Assembly: GCA_963767565.1 (NCBI GenBank)
Contig: CAVYEG010000012.1
Span: forward strand, 62,001-126,000
From: Palsa-504 sp963767565
GTDB lineage: Bacteria > Actinomycetota > Actinomycetes > Streptosporangiales > Streptosporangiaceae
Direction: 5' to 3'
Length of the DNA: 64,000 nt
In this document: in pieces, positions 1-8,781 of the stretch
How the letters are laid out: each line of letters starts with the position of its first letter
Numbering within the stretch: the first letter of the stretch is position 1
Position numbers and translations under genes: made by a program
The notes under the pieces: model-generated
The model's input: only the letters and a program-made list of their open reading frames with translations
Database searches by the model: none
Told to the model about the DNA's origin: nothing

Positions 1-527
1 CGGACCACCGGCCGGGCGAACAGCGAGCCGGTGCTGGCCCGCACCGACCTGGGGTCGTAGGGATCGGCCGCGTGGCCGGCCACGATGACTCCGGCCGCGC
101 CGAAGGCGTCCGCCGACCTGATCATGCTGCCCAGGTTGCCCGGGCTGGCCGGGCGGTCCAGTACCAGGCCGAGGAAGCCCGGGCCGACCTGGATCCGGTC
201 CAGGTCGTCGCCGGGCAGCTCGACCACGGCCAGCAGCTCGGGGCGGTCCTCGTCCTTCTCGCCGAGTTCGGCCAGCAGGGCGGGCGACATGGCCACCTGG
301 TCGGCGTCCACGGCGCGCAGCATCTCCTGTGCCCAGCCGGACAGCGGGTGGTCGGCGTCGTAGATCAGGGCCCGGAACCGCCAGCCGGCCCCGGCGGCCA
401 GCGAGATCGGCCGCACCCCCTGGACCAGGAACTCGCCGGCCCGCTGCCGCTTGGCCCGGCTGGTCAGCAGGGCCTGCCACTGCTGGAAGCGAGCGTTGCG
501 GGCGGTAATCCGCAGCACCGGCGTCAC
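1..527 (-). CDS. TrmH/SpoU-family RNA 2'-O-methyltransferase (C-terminus outside window)
   Basis: The first 175 residues are visible. An N-terminal substrate-binding part (about residues 1-110, with FLVQGVRP near 33-40) leads into the SPOUT catalytic domain, where NLGSMIRSADAFG (131-143) and a downstream DPYDPRSVRASTGS stretch match the first SpoU motifs. Enzymes of this family methylate the ribose 2'-OH of tRNA or rRNA using SAM; the exact target is not readable. The start is GTG at 527 because GGGAGGA sits just upstream (531-537) and no ATG fits. The C-terminal SAM-binding knot lies beyond the window edge. Confidence 0.85.
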   Translation of the reverse strand, partial: MTPVLRITARNARFQQWQALLTSRAKRQRAGEFLVQGVRPISLAAGAGWRFRALIYDADHPLSGWAQEMLRAVDADQVAMSPALLAELGEKDEDRPELLAVVELPGDDLDRIQVGPGFLGLVLDRPASPGNLGSMIRSADAFGAAGVIVAGHAADPYDPRSVRASTGSLFARPVV

Positions 528-561
528 GTGTCCTCCCGTAGGTTGACGTGGCGCGCGGCCG

Positions 562-1308
562 CTAGCCGTGGCCGGTGAGCAGCTCCAGGCGGGCGCGCAG
601 CAAGGCCCGGTGGGCCACCACGTCGTCGATCTGGTCGGGCTGCTCGGGGCACTCGCCCGCGCTGATCGCGCGCTCAAGCCTGCGGCCGGCCTCGGCGGGG
701 TCGATCATCTCGAACACCACCAGCGGGTCAGCCGAAGCGGCCCGCTCGGTCTCCGTCCGCAGCCCGGGGGCCTTGGCCACCCAGGCGTCACCGATCTTGC
801 CGCCGCGGCCGTGGTCGATGAGCACGCAGACGGCGTGCTGCCGGTCGCCGTAGGCGAAGGTCATGGTCAGCGACTCCTGGCGCCCGCCTACGTCGGCGTA
901 GCGCCAGCAGTCCCCGACCCGCGGCGCACCCAGCGCTCGGGTCCAGGGCGGGTCGGCCACGCCCAGCGCGCTGACCCGGACCGCGGCGCGGCCGGCGGCG
1001 GCGCGCAGGGCGGGCGCGCCGACCGCGGCGAACACGCGCAGCAGGGCCAGGGCCTGCGGGGTGGACTCGGCCTCCGCCGCGGGGACCAGCGAGCCGGCCA
1101 GCGCGTTGGTGAGCGAGGCCTGGCCCGCGGCCGAGGCGGCCAGCGCGCCGATCAGGTCGGAGACCCACAGTTCCGCGTCCACCGGGTCATCCACCTGGCC
1201 CAGGACGTCGCTGGCCTCGGCCAGCACCCCGGCGAAGGTCTCTTCGACCGCCACCGGCGCGAACAGGCGCGCGACGTCGGGGTCGGGGGCAGGTTCATCC
1301 GCGGCCAT
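562..1308 (-). CDS. conserved actinobacterial protein of unknown function
   Basis: A 248-residue soluble protein, rich in Ala, Arg and Asp, with no signal peptide or membrane segment. It begins MAADEPAPDPDVARLF and has a mixed alpha/beta-looking C-terminal half with a recognisable GDRQHAVCVLIDHG stretch (about 153-166). I do not recognise a catalytic motif. Codon use has the strong GC3 bias of its neighbours, which supports coding. It follows the secreted-protein gene on the same strand, separated by a strong hairpin, so it is probably transcribed separately. Function unknown. Confidence 0.6.
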   Translation of the reverse strand: MAADEPAPDPDVARLFAPVAVEETFAGVLAEASDVLGQVDDPVDAELWVSDLIGALAASAAGQASLTNALAGSLVPAAEAESTPQALALLRVFAAVGAPALRAAAGRAAVRVSALGVADPPWTRALGAPRVGDCWRYADVGGRQESLTMTFAYGDRQHAVCVLIDHGRGGKIGDAWVAKAPGLRTETERAASADPLVVFEMIDPAEAGRRLERAISAGECPEQPDQIDDVVAHRALLRARLELLTGHG

Positions 1309-1324
1309 GCCGTGCAGGATAAGC

Positions 1325-1360
1325 GAAGGACCCGCCCCGGGTCTCCGGGACGGGTCCTTC
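1325..1360 (-). terminator. strong hairpin terminator after the secreted-protein gene
   Basis: GAAGGACCCG and CGGGTCCTTC form a perfect 10-bp stem, continued inward by a second GC-rich pairing and closed by a small loop. It begins 13 bases beyond the stop codon of the 1373-2011 gene and lies upstream of the next minus-strand gene. There is no long U tract, which is common for actinomycete terminators. Confidence 0.65.
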
Positions 1361-1372
1361 GGCTGGCAGGAG

Positions 1373-2011
1373 TTACTGGCCCGAGCCGGTCACGCCCGAC
1401 AGGGCGCCGGTCACGCCGCCGACGTTCGGCAGGGTGCCGGTCAGCGAGCTGACCGGCAGGGCACCGGTCACGCCGGACAGGGAGCCCGGGATCACCCTGC
1501 TGTTGGCCGTGCCGCCGGCCGGGGCGTCGGCCGGTGCGCCGTTCGGGTCGAACGCCGCATTGCTCGAATTGGAGCTGTTGCCGGTGCTGGAGCCGGTCAG
1601 CGAGCCGACGGCAGGCACCTGGCCGGTGGCCGAGTCCAGGCCGGGGATGACGCCGGCCACCGTGTTCAGGCCCGGCAGCGAGTTAAGGCCGGAGGCATTC
1701 GCGCCGTTCGGGGTCTGGGTGCTGGACGACGAGTCGTTGACCTGCAGGGCGTTGTCCGGAGTCTGGCTGGACGAGTTGCACGACCCGGTCATGGTCAGGG
1801 CCCCGGAGGCCGAGGAAACCTCGCCGGCCATCGGCAGGCCGGTCAGCTGGCAGGCCGCGCCGCCCAGGGTCTGAGTCACCGTGGACGATGTCGGCCCGTC
1901 GGTGGCAGGTGCCGCTTGGGCCAGCGCCGGGGCGGCCACGCCCATCGTCAGGATGCCTGCCGAGGCGATGCCCCCAAGAAAGGTTTGCCACTTGTACACG
2001 AAACTCTCCAC
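1373..2011 (-). CDS. secreted low-complexity Ser/Thr/Gly/Asn-rich protein
   Basis: A 212-residue protein with a clear Sec signal: a short basic start (MESFVYKWQ), a hydrophobic core (about 12-27) and an APALA-QA cleavage site near residue 31. The mature part contains one Cys pair (about C54 and C78) in a small N-terminal region. A long disordered region follows, with recurring G(A/S)LxGVTG and SLTG-type motifs in its last 70 residues. It may be an exported cell-surface protein of aerial-hypha or spore-wall type, but that is inference from composition only. An unlinked gene with its own hairpin terminator. No enzymatic motif seen. Confidence 0.65.
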   Translation of the reverse strand: MESFVYKWQTFLGGIASAGILTMGVAAPALAQAAPATDGPTSSTVTQTLGGAACQLTGLPMAGEVSSASGALTMTGSCNSSSQTPDNALQVNDSSSSTQTPNGANASGLNSLPGLNTVAGVIPGLDSATGQVPAVGSLTGSSTGNSSNSSNAAFDPNGAPADAPAGGTANSRVIPGSLSGVTGALPVSSLTGTLPNVGGVTGALSGVTGSGQ

Positions 2012-2267
2012 TTCGAGTTGGGGTATCGGGAGGGCCGTGATCCGGGCCCTGACCGCGAACGACTCAGATCGTGAAACTGACTACAAGACTGCGTACCCGC
2101 CGACCGTCCGGCGAGCCTGGCGCCAAGCGGGCCGGGTCACTGTCGGCCTGCGCCCCCGATGTGGTCACACGGCGGAAACATAGCACACTGACAGTCATCA
2201 AGGAGTAACTCTACGACGTATTGGCTCGTCAGAATGTGTGTCGAGGGCGGGCTGGGCCTGGTTACGT

Positions 2268-3518
2268 TCACGGCCGCAGCAGGAGCGGCAGCGACCGCAG
2301 GCCGCGCAGGGTGGAGCCGGGCGCCCGGTAGACGGGCGGGTTCGGGAGTCCGGCCAGCCGCAGGCCAGGGAACCGGCGCAGCAGCCGCGGGAACACCAGC
2401 TCGCCCTGCATCCCGGCCAGGAACGCGCCCAGGCAGTAGTGCGGCCCGGCGCCGAAACTGAGCGAGGGAACCTGCTCGCGGGTCACGTCGAATACCTCGG
2501 GCTCCTTGACCTGGGCCGGGTCCCGGTTGGCCGCGCCGATCAGGCCGAAGACCATCGTGCCGGCCGGGATGCGGACGCCGGCCAGGTCGACGGGCTCGAG
2601 CGCGGCCCTGGCCACCAGCTGGACCGGCGGCTCGTAGCGCAGGATCTCGGCCACGGCCCGGGACGCGATCCCGTCCTGCTCCGCCACCAGCCGGGCCTGC
2701 CGCGGGTGCTCGAGCAGCAGCCTGGTGCCCAGCCCGACCAGGCTGGCGGGTGAGTCGAACCCGGCGCCGAACAGCAGGACGGCCGCGGCGAGCTGCTCGT
2801 CCTGGCCGATGTGAGCGGCCAGCCGGGCCAGCGGGCTGCCGGAGTCCTCGCCGCGATGGGCGGCCACGATCACCGCCAGCTGCCGCACCATCTCCTCCCC
2901 CGCCGTGGCGACCTGGCGGTGCTGCTCGGCCGAGGCGAACTGCTCGAAGACCGGGCCGACCTGACGGGCCAGCCGTCCGAGCCGGATCGCCTCGTCGTCT
3001 CCGATGGCCAGCAGCCGGCCCAGGGCCAGCGCCGCGAACGGCAGAGCCAGGTGCTCCATCAGGTCGACCGGCCCGGGTCCGAGCCGGGCCAGCCGATCCA
3101 CCAGCTCACCGGCGATCTGGTCAAGTTCGGTCCGGTAAGCGGCGAGCTGGCGCGGCCCGAACGGCCGGGCTATGGCCTGCCTGCGTTCCCGGTGCTGCCC
3201 CCCGGTCTGGAACACCATCGAGCGGTACATGCAGCGGGTGAACGCGTTGTCGCGCCACCCCGGCCGCAGCGCGTCCAGGTGGGCGGTGGTCGGCGGGCCG
3301 AACGCGGGGTCGCGCAGCAGCCGGGAGCAGCCGGCGAACGTGCTGACCAGGTAGCCGGACGGAACCCCGGGCAGCCGGACGGCCAGCAGCGGGGCCAGGT
3401 CGCGCAGCCGCGCGTACAGCGGATAGGGGTCATCAAGCGGCTTGGGCCGGATCAGCCGCAGGAAGATCCGCAGCGCTTCGGCCTCCTGCGCCGTCCGCTG
3501 CGGGCCGGGCGGCGTCAT
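2268..3518 (-). CDS. cytochrome P450
   Basis: 416 residues, the usual size of a soluble bacterial P450. Seen: the ExxR motif (EILR, 291-294), the heme loop FGAGPHYCLG (355-364) with Cys362 as thiolate ligand, and the I-helix segment GAGFDS (251-256), where the usual Thr is replaced by Ser. The start is ATG at 3518, which overlaps the TGA of the upstream hydrolase gene as ATGA, so the two are translationally coupled. It is the third gene of a glycosyltransferase / hydrolase / P450 operon, suggesting oxidation of a glycosylated small molecule; the substrate is unknown. Electron partners (ferredoxin, reductase) are not in the cluster. Confidence 0.93.
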   Translation of the reverse strand: MTPPGPQRTAQEAEALRIFLRLIRPKPLDDPYPLYARLRDLAPLLAVRLPGVPSGYLVSTFAGCSRLLRDPAFGPPTTAHLDALRPGWRDNAFTRCMYRSMVFQTGGQHRERRQAIARPFGPRQLAAYRTELDQIAGELVDRLARLGPGPVDLMEHLALPFAALALGRLLAIGDDEAIRLGRLARQVGPVFEQFASAEQHRQVATAGEEMVRQLAVIVAAHRGEDSGSPLARLAAHIGQDEQLAAAVLLFGAGFDSPASLVGLGTRLLLEHPRQARLVAEQDGIASRAVAEILRYEPPVQLVARAALEPVDLAGVRIPAGTMVFGLIGAANRDPAQVKEPEVFDVTREQVPSLSFGAGPHYCLGAFLAGMQGELVFPRLLRRFPGLRLAGLPNPPVYRAPGSTLRGLRSLPLLLRP

Positions 3519-4402
3519 CCGGCCGCCGCCACGAGCTGGCCGGCGCGCGGCCGGCTGGCACCCCAGAAGTCGAGCAGCGCGGCCGCTGTCAGCCCGGGCT
3601 GTTCCATGTTGGCGCTGTGCGAGGCCCGCTCGATGATCACGTGGCCCGCGCCGAGGCGCCGGGCCATGTCGGCGTAGGCGTCGGGCGACCACAGGCGGCG
3701 GTCACGCTTGCCGTGCACGAGCAGGACGGGCAGGCCGGCCGCGACCAGCTCGGCGCTGCGGTCCGGCTCGGCGGCCAGCGACTGCGCCGTGCCGGTCACC
3801 CAGCGCGGGTTCATCGTGGCCAGCTTGGCGTGCCAGAACTCGCGCATGATCGTGTCGTCGTCGGCCAGCAGGGACTTCACCAGGGGCCACAGCATCATCG
3901 TGCCGCCCTTGCCGTGCAGCTGGCTCAGCCCGCTGAGCATGGCCCGGTGCTTGCGCTCGCGCATGCTCGGGCCGCAGGACAGCAGGGTCAGGCTGCGGGC
4001 CAGGTCCGGCTCGGCCAGCACGGCCGACCGGGCCACGAACCCGCCCAGGCAGTGCCCGATCACGTGGGCCGGCCTGCCGCCGGTGACCGCGCGCGTCAGC
4101 TCCCGCAGGTCGCCGGCCATCCGGGCGATGGTGTAGGAGTCCTGGTCGTGGTCCGGGCCGAGCTGGCCGGCGTAGTCGCAGGCCCAGCCGCGCAGGCCGG
4201 CCGCGGCCAGCAGCGAGAGCAGCTCGCGGAAGTCCTCCTTGGTGCCGAAGAACCCGCTCACCATGACCACGTCGATGAGGCCCCGTTGGGCCTCTTGGCC
4301 CCCTTGGGGCCCCTGGGGCTGGCCGCACAGCACCGGCACCGGCCCGCGGGAGGTCTGTACCACCTGCCGCTCGACCCCGGCGGGCAGCGGGAGGCTGATC
4401 AT
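3515..4402 (-). CDS. alpha/beta-hydrolase with a Cys at the nucleophile position
   Basis: 295 residues with the alpha/beta-hydrolase plan: an oxyanion region (MVSGFFGTKEDF, about 47-58), the nucleophile elbow GHCLGG (116-121), the acid Asp234 in HGKRDRRLWSP and His262 in ASHSANMEQP. The elbow codon reads TGC, so the nucleophile is Cys118 rather than Ser, as in some thioesterase-like or dienelactone-hydrolase-like members. ATG at 4402 overlaps the stop of the glycosyltransferase (ATGA), and its own stop overlaps the P450 start. It may cleave or transfer an acyl group during tailoring of the same product, but this is inferred from context only. Confidence 0.88.
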   Translation of the reverse strand: MISLPLPAGVERQVVQTSRGPVPVLCGQPQGPQGGQEAQRGLIDVVMVSGFFGTKEDFRELLSLLAAAGLRGWACDYAGQLGPDHDQDSYTIARMAGDLRELTRAVTGGRPAHVIGHCLGGFVARSAVLAEPDLARSLTLLSCGPSMRERKHRAMLSGLSQLHGKGGTMMLWPLVKSLLADDDTIMREFWHAKLATMNPRWVTGTAQSLAAEPDRSAELVAAGLPVLLVHGKRDRRLWSPDAYADMARRLGAGHVIIERASHSANMEQPGLTAAALLDFWGASRPRAGQLVAAAG

Positions 4403-5652
4403 GCCGGCACCGCCCGGCGGGGGCTCGCTGTGATCTGGTCGAGGCGGGCCACGGCCGCGCCGCAGCCGTCCTCGGCCCGGACCAGGCCGCCGAGCGCCCG
4501 GGCCCGGGCGGACATGCCCGGGTCGCCGAGGGCCCGGTCCAGCGCCGCGGCCAGGGTCCGCCCGGTCAGGGCGCGCACCGGCCGGGCCGGCGGGGCCACG
4601 CCCAGGCTCGTCATCCGCCGGGCCCAGAAGTGCTGGTCGATGCCGAACGGCCAGATGACCTGCGGCCGCCCGGCGGCCACGGCGGCGCCCGTGGTGCCGG
4701 CCCCGCCGTGGTGCACGATGGCCTGGACGCGGGGGAAGAGCCAGTCGTGCGGCGCGTTCCTGATGACCAGGAACCGGCTGGCCGGCAGCAGGCGGCGCAG
4801 CTCCGGGCTGGACGAGGCCACCACGGCCCGGGCCCCGGCCTGGCTCAGCGCGGCGGCCAGCAGCCGCGGGTCCGGGCCCGGCATGCTGCCGAAACCCAGG
4901 TAGATCACGGGCTCGCCGGCCTCGAGGAACGCCGCGAGCCGGCCCGGAGGCGACCAGCCCGGGGCGGCGGGCAGCGTCCAGTACCCGGTGACGAGCGCGG
5001 TGGGCGGCCAGTCCGCGGGCGCCGGGACGACGTGGGCGCTGACCGCGTGCAGCACGGTGACCGGTGCGCCGGCGGCGGACCGCAGCGGATCGTGCCGGCC
5101 GGGTCGCGGCGGCAGGGCCAGCACGTCCCGCCGCCAGCGGTCGATGCCGGGCCGGCTCCAGGCGCCGGCGAGCAGCCGGGCCGCGCGATAGGACGGCCGG
5201 GCCAGCCAGCGGGGTACCGGCACCGGCCAGGCCGCGGAGCCGAACTGCCCGGTCGGCACCCAGGCGGGCAGCGGCAGCGCGACCGCGGCCGGAACGCCGA
5301 GGTGTTCGGCCAGGTGCTGGCCCAGCGGCAGGACGGGGTGATGGACCACGAGGTCGGTGCCGGGAGCGGCGGCCGCCGTGGCGCCCGGCAGGACCGCGGC
5401 CGCCTGGCGGCCCAGGGCGCGGCAGAACGCGATCAGGTGCCGCAGCCCGTGCCGTCCGGCCAGCGCCGCCCCCAGCTGGCCCAGGTCCAGGTCCAGCGGC
5501 ATGAAGGGCACGTCGTGGGCCGCGGCCAGGCCGCCGTAGGCGGCGGGCGCGGCGAGCACGGCCTCGTGGCCGGCCGCCTGCAGCCGGGCCCCCAGGGCGA
5601 CAAACGGCTGGACGTCTCCCTGGGATCCCACCGTCAGCAGCAGCGCTCTCAT
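4399..5652 (-). CDS. GT1 (UGT-like, GT-B fold) glycosyltransferase
   Basis: 417 residues from the ATG at 5652 (MRALLLTVGSQGDVQPF), chosen because family members begin there and GAGGCGG lies just upstream; an upstream in-frame start at 5694 is possible. The N-terminal Rossmann domain has the GSQGDVQP signature. The C-terminal nucleotide-sugar domain shows HHGGAGTTGAA and PFGIDQHFW, the donor-binding signature of macrolide/glycopeptide/sterol glycosyltransferases. First gene of a three-gene coupled operon with the hydrolase and the P450. It likely glycosylates a lipophilic natural product or lipid; donor and acceptor are unknown. Confidence 0.9.
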   Translation of the reverse strand: MRALLLTVGSQGDVQPFVALGARLQAAGHEAVLAAPAAYGGLAAAHDVPFMPLDLDLGQLGAALAGRHGLRHLIAFCRALGRQAAAVLPGATAAAAPGTDLVVHHPVLPLGQHLAEHLGVPAAVALPLPAWVPTGQFGSAAWPVPVPRWLARPSYRAARLLAGAWSRPGIDRWRRDVLALPPRPGRHDPLRSAAGAPVTVLHAVSAHVVPAPADWPPTALVTGYWTLPAAPGWSPPGRLAAFLEAGEPVIYLGFGSMPGPDPRLLAAALSQAGARAVVASSSPELRRLLPASRFLVIRNAPHDWLFPRVQAIVHHGGAGTTGAAVAAGRPQVIWPFGIDQHFWARRMTSLGVAPPARPVRALTGRTLAAALDRALGDPGMSARARALGGLVRAEDGCGAAVARLDQITASPRRAVPA

Positions 5653-5826
5653 CGTCCGCCTCGGCCCGGGGACGTGGACCGGCCGCCACGTCACTCAACG
5701 AAGTAGAAGTATTACGGTTCGTGATCGACGGTTGCGGCGGAACGCCTAACTTGGCTGGTCGCGGACCGCGCAGGCCGGCGGCCGCAGCGCGGCGGGTGAG
5801 CACCGACCGTAGTGGGTAACGGAGTG

Positions 5827-6429
5827 TTACTGGTTCCGGCAGAAGCAGGCGGCCAGGTGGTCGTTGACGATGCCGCAGGCCTGCATGGTCGCGTAGGCGG
5901 TCACCGGCCCGGTGAAGGTGAACCCGTGCCGGCGCAGTTCGGCGCTGAGCGCCTTGGAGGCCGGGGTGGCCGACGGTATGTCGGCCAGCGTCCGCGGCGC
6001 GGCAGCTGGCTCGCCGGCGTACTTCCACGCCAGGTCGGTGAGCCCGTCCGGCAAGTCGAGCATGGCCCGGGCGTTGGTGATCACCGCGTTGACCTTGGCC
6101 CGGTTCCGCACGATGCCGGCGTCGGCCATCAGCCGGGCCACATCGTCATCGCCGAAGGCGGCGACCGCAGCGGGATCGAACCCGGCGAAGGCGGCCCGGA
6201 AGTTCTCCCGCTTGCGCAAGATGGTCAGCCAGGACAGCCCGGACTGGAAGCCCTCCAGGCAGAGCCGCTCGAAGATGGCGATGTCGCCGCGGACCGGCCG
6301 GCCCCACTCCTGGTCGTGGTAGGCCACGTATTCCGGGGCACTGCGGCCCCAGGGGCAGCGCAGCCGTCCGTCCGGGCCGGCCACCACGCCCATGTCCCGC
6401 AAGCTTTCGGCCGGGGGCTGGTCGCTCAC
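5827..6429 (-). CDS. tag: DNA-3-methyladenine glycosylase I
   Basis: 200 residues, the normal Tag length. Seen: the N-terminal RLRCPWG and YHDQEWGRP (zinc-binding Cys and His plus the catalytic-site Glu), LEGFQSGLSW, the helix-hairpin-helix region around NRAKVNAVI, and the C-terminal NDHLAACFCR, which supplies the remaining zinc ligands. It excises 3-methyladenine from alkylated DNA, starting base-excision repair. Its ATG overlaps the stop of the upstream DivIVA-like gene by four bases (ATGA). Confidence 0.95.
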   Translation of the reverse strand: MSDQPPAESLRDMGVVAGPDGRLRCPWGRSAPEYVAYHDQEWGRPVRGDIAIFERLCLEGFQSGLSWLTILRKRENFRAAFAGFDPAAVAAFGDDDVARLMADAGIVRNRAKVNAVITNARAMLDLPDGLTDLAWKYAGEPAAAPRTLADIPSATPASKALSAELRRHGFTFTGPVTAYATMQACGIVNDHLAACFCRNQ

Positions 6430-7016
6430 CAGCTCTGTTCCTCCGCCCTGGCCATCGCGTCGTCGTCGGCCCGCGCCCCCGGCGGCGCCGCGCCGGCGGC
6501 GCTGTCGTCCGGCGCGGACTCGGCGGGAGCGGCGGCTTCAGCCGGGTCGGGCGGGTCTGGGATGGGTGCCTGTGAGCTGGCCGGTTCCTGGTAGCTCCAG
6601 GGCGTGCGGGGACGGGCGTGCTTGGGGCCGGTCGGCTGCTCCGGGCCCTCCGACGGCGACGGGACCTGGGACGCCAGGGAGAACTGGGGTGCGGTCGAGG
6701 GCGTCAGCGGCGCATCGGGAGCCGGGGCGGCGTCCGAGCCCTGGCCGGCCAACTGCTGCCGGAGGTAGGCGATCGTGACGTCCCGGTCGCGCATGGCGCG
6801 GGCGATGCGCTCCAGCGCCTCGTCGGTGACTTGCATGTTGTAGCCCCACAGGGCGGTCGGCGGCCGCAGCATCGCCACGTCGGCGGCGGAGACCGGGCCG
6901 AGGTCAAGCGGAGCGTGGTCAGCGTGCTCGTAGGCCAGCTCGCCGCCCCGGCCGGTGGCGGCGTAGAACACGCCGACGAGCACCGCGACGGCCGCGATAA
7001 TCATGACAGCAGGCAC
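6426..7016 (-). CDS. membrane-anchored DivIVA-domain-like protein
   Basis: 196 residues. One N-terminal membrane segment (about 3-20) is followed by a short domain with the pattern MLRPPTALWGYNMQVTDEAL (about 50-69) and a helix. This matches the compact DivIVA-type motif of small actinobacterial proteins encoded next to tag. The last 100 residues are Pro/Ala/Glu-rich and probably disordered. It is likely a cell-envelope or cell-division accessory protein facing the cytoplasm; no enzymatic residues seen. Coupled to tag through an ATGA overlap. Confidence 0.6.
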   Translation of the reverse strand: MPAVMIIAAVAVLVGVFYAATGRGGELAYEHADHAPLDLGPVSAADVAMLRPPTALWGYNMQVTDEALERIARAMRDRDVTIAYLRQQLAGQGSDAAPAPDAPLTPSTAPQFSLASQVPSPSEGPEQPTGPKHARPRTPWSYQEPASSQAPIPDPPDPAEAAAPAESAPDDSAAGAAPPGARADDDAMARAEEQSW

Positions 7017-7083
7017 ATACGAATGGTGCCACGCTCGGCGCCTGATGTCGCATCGAGGCCAGGATCGCGGCGGGTGGGGTGGG

Positions 7084-7839
7084 TTAGGTGAGCTGGGTGC
7101 TGTGGGCTTCGAGGATGATCTTGACGGCTTCTTCGGGGTCGTCGACGAGGCGGAGCAGGCTGAGCTCGGCGGGGCCGATGTTGGCGCGGGCCAGCATGGT
7201 GTCCTGGAGCCAGGACAGCAGGCCGGACCAGTAGGACCGGCCGACGAGGACGATCGGGAACTTGGTGATCTTGCCGGTGGCGACCAGGGTCACCGCCTCG
7301 AACAGCTCGTCCATGGTGCCGAAGCCGCCGGGCAGCACCACGAAGGCCTGCGAGTACTTGATGAAGCAGGTCTTCCTGACGAAGAAGTACCTGAACTCCA
7401 GGCCCATGTTGACGTACTCGTTCAGGCCCATCTCGGTGGGCAGCTCGATGCCCAGGCCCACGGATATGCCGCCGCCCTCGACCGCGCCCTTGTTGGCCGC
7501 CTCCATGATCCCCGGGCCGCCGCCGGTGATCACCGCGTAGCCGGCCTGGACCAGGCCGTGGGCGATGCGTTCGGCCATCAGGTACTCGGCGGCGCCGCGC
7601 GCGGTCCGGGCCGAGCCGAAGATCGAGACGGCCGGACCGAGCTCGGCCAGCAGGCCGAAGCCCTCGACGAACTCGGCCTGGATCCGCAGCACCCGCCACG
7701 GATCGGTGTGCACCCAGTCGGCGGCACCGCGCCGGTCCAGCAGCCGCTGGTCAGTAGTTGTCGCCGGTATCTGCTGGCCGCGCAGCGTGACGGGTCCCTG
7801 GCGACGGACCCGCCGGTGCGGCTCTGAATTCACGCTCAT
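7084..7839 (-). CDS. LOG-family (TIGR00730) Rossmann-fold nucleotide phosphoribohydrolase
   Basis: 251 residues. Seen: SIFGSARTARG, the nucleotide-binding TGGGPGIMEAANKGA and the diagnostic PGGFGTMDELFE motif. Proteins of this LOG group hydrolyse the N-glycosidic bond of nucleoside monophosphates; some release cytokinin bases, while others have no proven substrate. The N-terminal 55 residues are an extension common in the longer actinobacterial members. It lies 58 bases downstream of dapD on the same strand, the usual actinobacterial neighbourhood. Confidence 0.88.
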   Translation of the reverse strand: MSVNSEPHRRVRRQGPVTLRGQQIPATTTDQRLLDRRGAADWVHTDPWRVLRIQAEFVEGFGLLAELGPAVSIFGSARTARGAAEYLMAERIAHGLVQAGYAVITGGGPGIMEAANKGAVEGGGISVGLGIELPTEMGLNEYVNMGLEFRYFFVRKTCFIKYSQAFVVLPGGFGTMDELFEAVTLVATGKITKFPIVLVGRSYWSGLLSWLQDTMLARANIGPAELSLLRLVDDPEEAVKIILEAHSTQLT

Positions 7840-7897
7840 CGCGTACTAACAGTAGTCACTGGCCCGACCTGGACGGCACTGACCTGGAAGGCACAGG

Positions 7898-8749
7898 TCA
7901 GGCATCGACGCCGTGGTCGCGCAGGATGTCGTTCAGCGCCGACTTGTCGTGCCGGGAGCCTTCCGGCAGCCGCTTGAGGACGAGCAGGCACGGCATGCCG
8001 AACTCGCCGCCGGGAAAGCGCCGCGGCCGGGTCCCGCTCACGCACACCGACCAGGGCGGGGCCTCGCCGCGCGGCAGTTCGGCCCCGGTCTCGGTGTCGA
8101 TGACGTGCGTGGTCTTGGTCAGGATGGCCCCGGCGCCCAGCGTGGCGCCCTGGCGCACCCGGGCGCCGCCGACCACCATGCAGCGCGAGCCGATCATGGC
8201 CTCGTCCTCGACCACCACCGGCACGGCGCTGGGCGGCTCGAGCACGCCGCCGATGCCGACCCCGCCGGACAGGTGCACGTTCTTGCCGATCTGGGCCCCG
8301 GAGCCGACCGTGGCCCAGGTGTCCACCATGGTCCCGGAGTCCACGTAGGCCCCGATGTTGACGAACGAGGGCATCAGCACCGCGCCCGGCGCGACGTAGG
8401 CGCCCCAGCGCACGATGGCCCCGGGCAGCACGCGCACGCCGTCCAGCTGCCTGGTCAGCGGCACCCGGTCGTCGTAGCGGAAGTCGCCCACCTGGGACCG
8501 GGCCATGGGCAGCATGCGGAAGGCGAGCAGGATGGCCTGCTTGGCCCGCTCGTCCACGACCACCTCGTCGGTGACCGGATCGACATAGGCCACCCGGGCC
8601 TGCCCGGCGTCGATCGCGTCCACCGCGCCGACCACGGCCGCGCGGGCCTGCTCGTCGGACGGCGACAGCTCGGCCCGCCGCGCCCACAGTTCGTCGATGA
8701 CCTGGGGCAGCGGCGACGGCTTTCCGGTAGCGGTCACAGACTCGCTCAT
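7898..8749 (-). CDS. dapD: 2,3,4,5-tetrahydropyridine-2,6-dicarboxylate N-succinyltransferase
   Basis: 283 residues. The middle is a left-handed parallel beta-helix of hexapeptide repeats (GAIVRWGAYVAPGAVLMPSF and following), with the family-specific MPSFVNIGAYVDSGTMVDTW and IGKNVHLSGGVGIGG blocks. It transfers succinyl from succinyl-CoA in lysine/meso-diaminopimelate synthesis. The aminotransferase for the next step (dapC) is encoded at 10060-11172. An imperfect 7-bp hairpin (7879-7901) overlaps its stop codon. Confidence 0.95.
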   Translation of the reverse strand: MSESVTATGKPSPLPQVIDELWARRAELSPSDEQARAAVVGAVDAIDAGQARVAYVDPVTDEVVVDERAKQAILLAFRMLPMARSQVGDFRYDDRVPLTRQLDGVRVLPGAIVRWGAYVAPGAVLMPSFVNIGAYVDSGTMVDTWATVGSGAQIGKNVHLSGGVGIGGVLEPPSAVPVVVEDEAMIGSRCMVVGGARVRQGATLGAGAILTKTTHVIDTETGAELPRGEAPPWSVCVSGTRPRRFPGGEFGMPCLLVLKRLPEGSRHDKSALNDILRDHGVDA

Positions 8750-8781
8750 GTTGGCCGAGCTTAGCGGTACGGTCTGATGGT

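Noticed and set aside
4403..6028. Long minus-strand upstream extension of the hydrolase frame
   Set aside because: Arg/Pro/Gly-rich shadow of the glycosyltransferase; codon bias belongs to the glycosyltransferase frame.
7879..7901. Hairpin at the dapD stop as a terminator
   Set aside because: The stem is 7 bp and overlaps the stop codon, and the LOG gene follows closely on the same strand; termination is not convincing.
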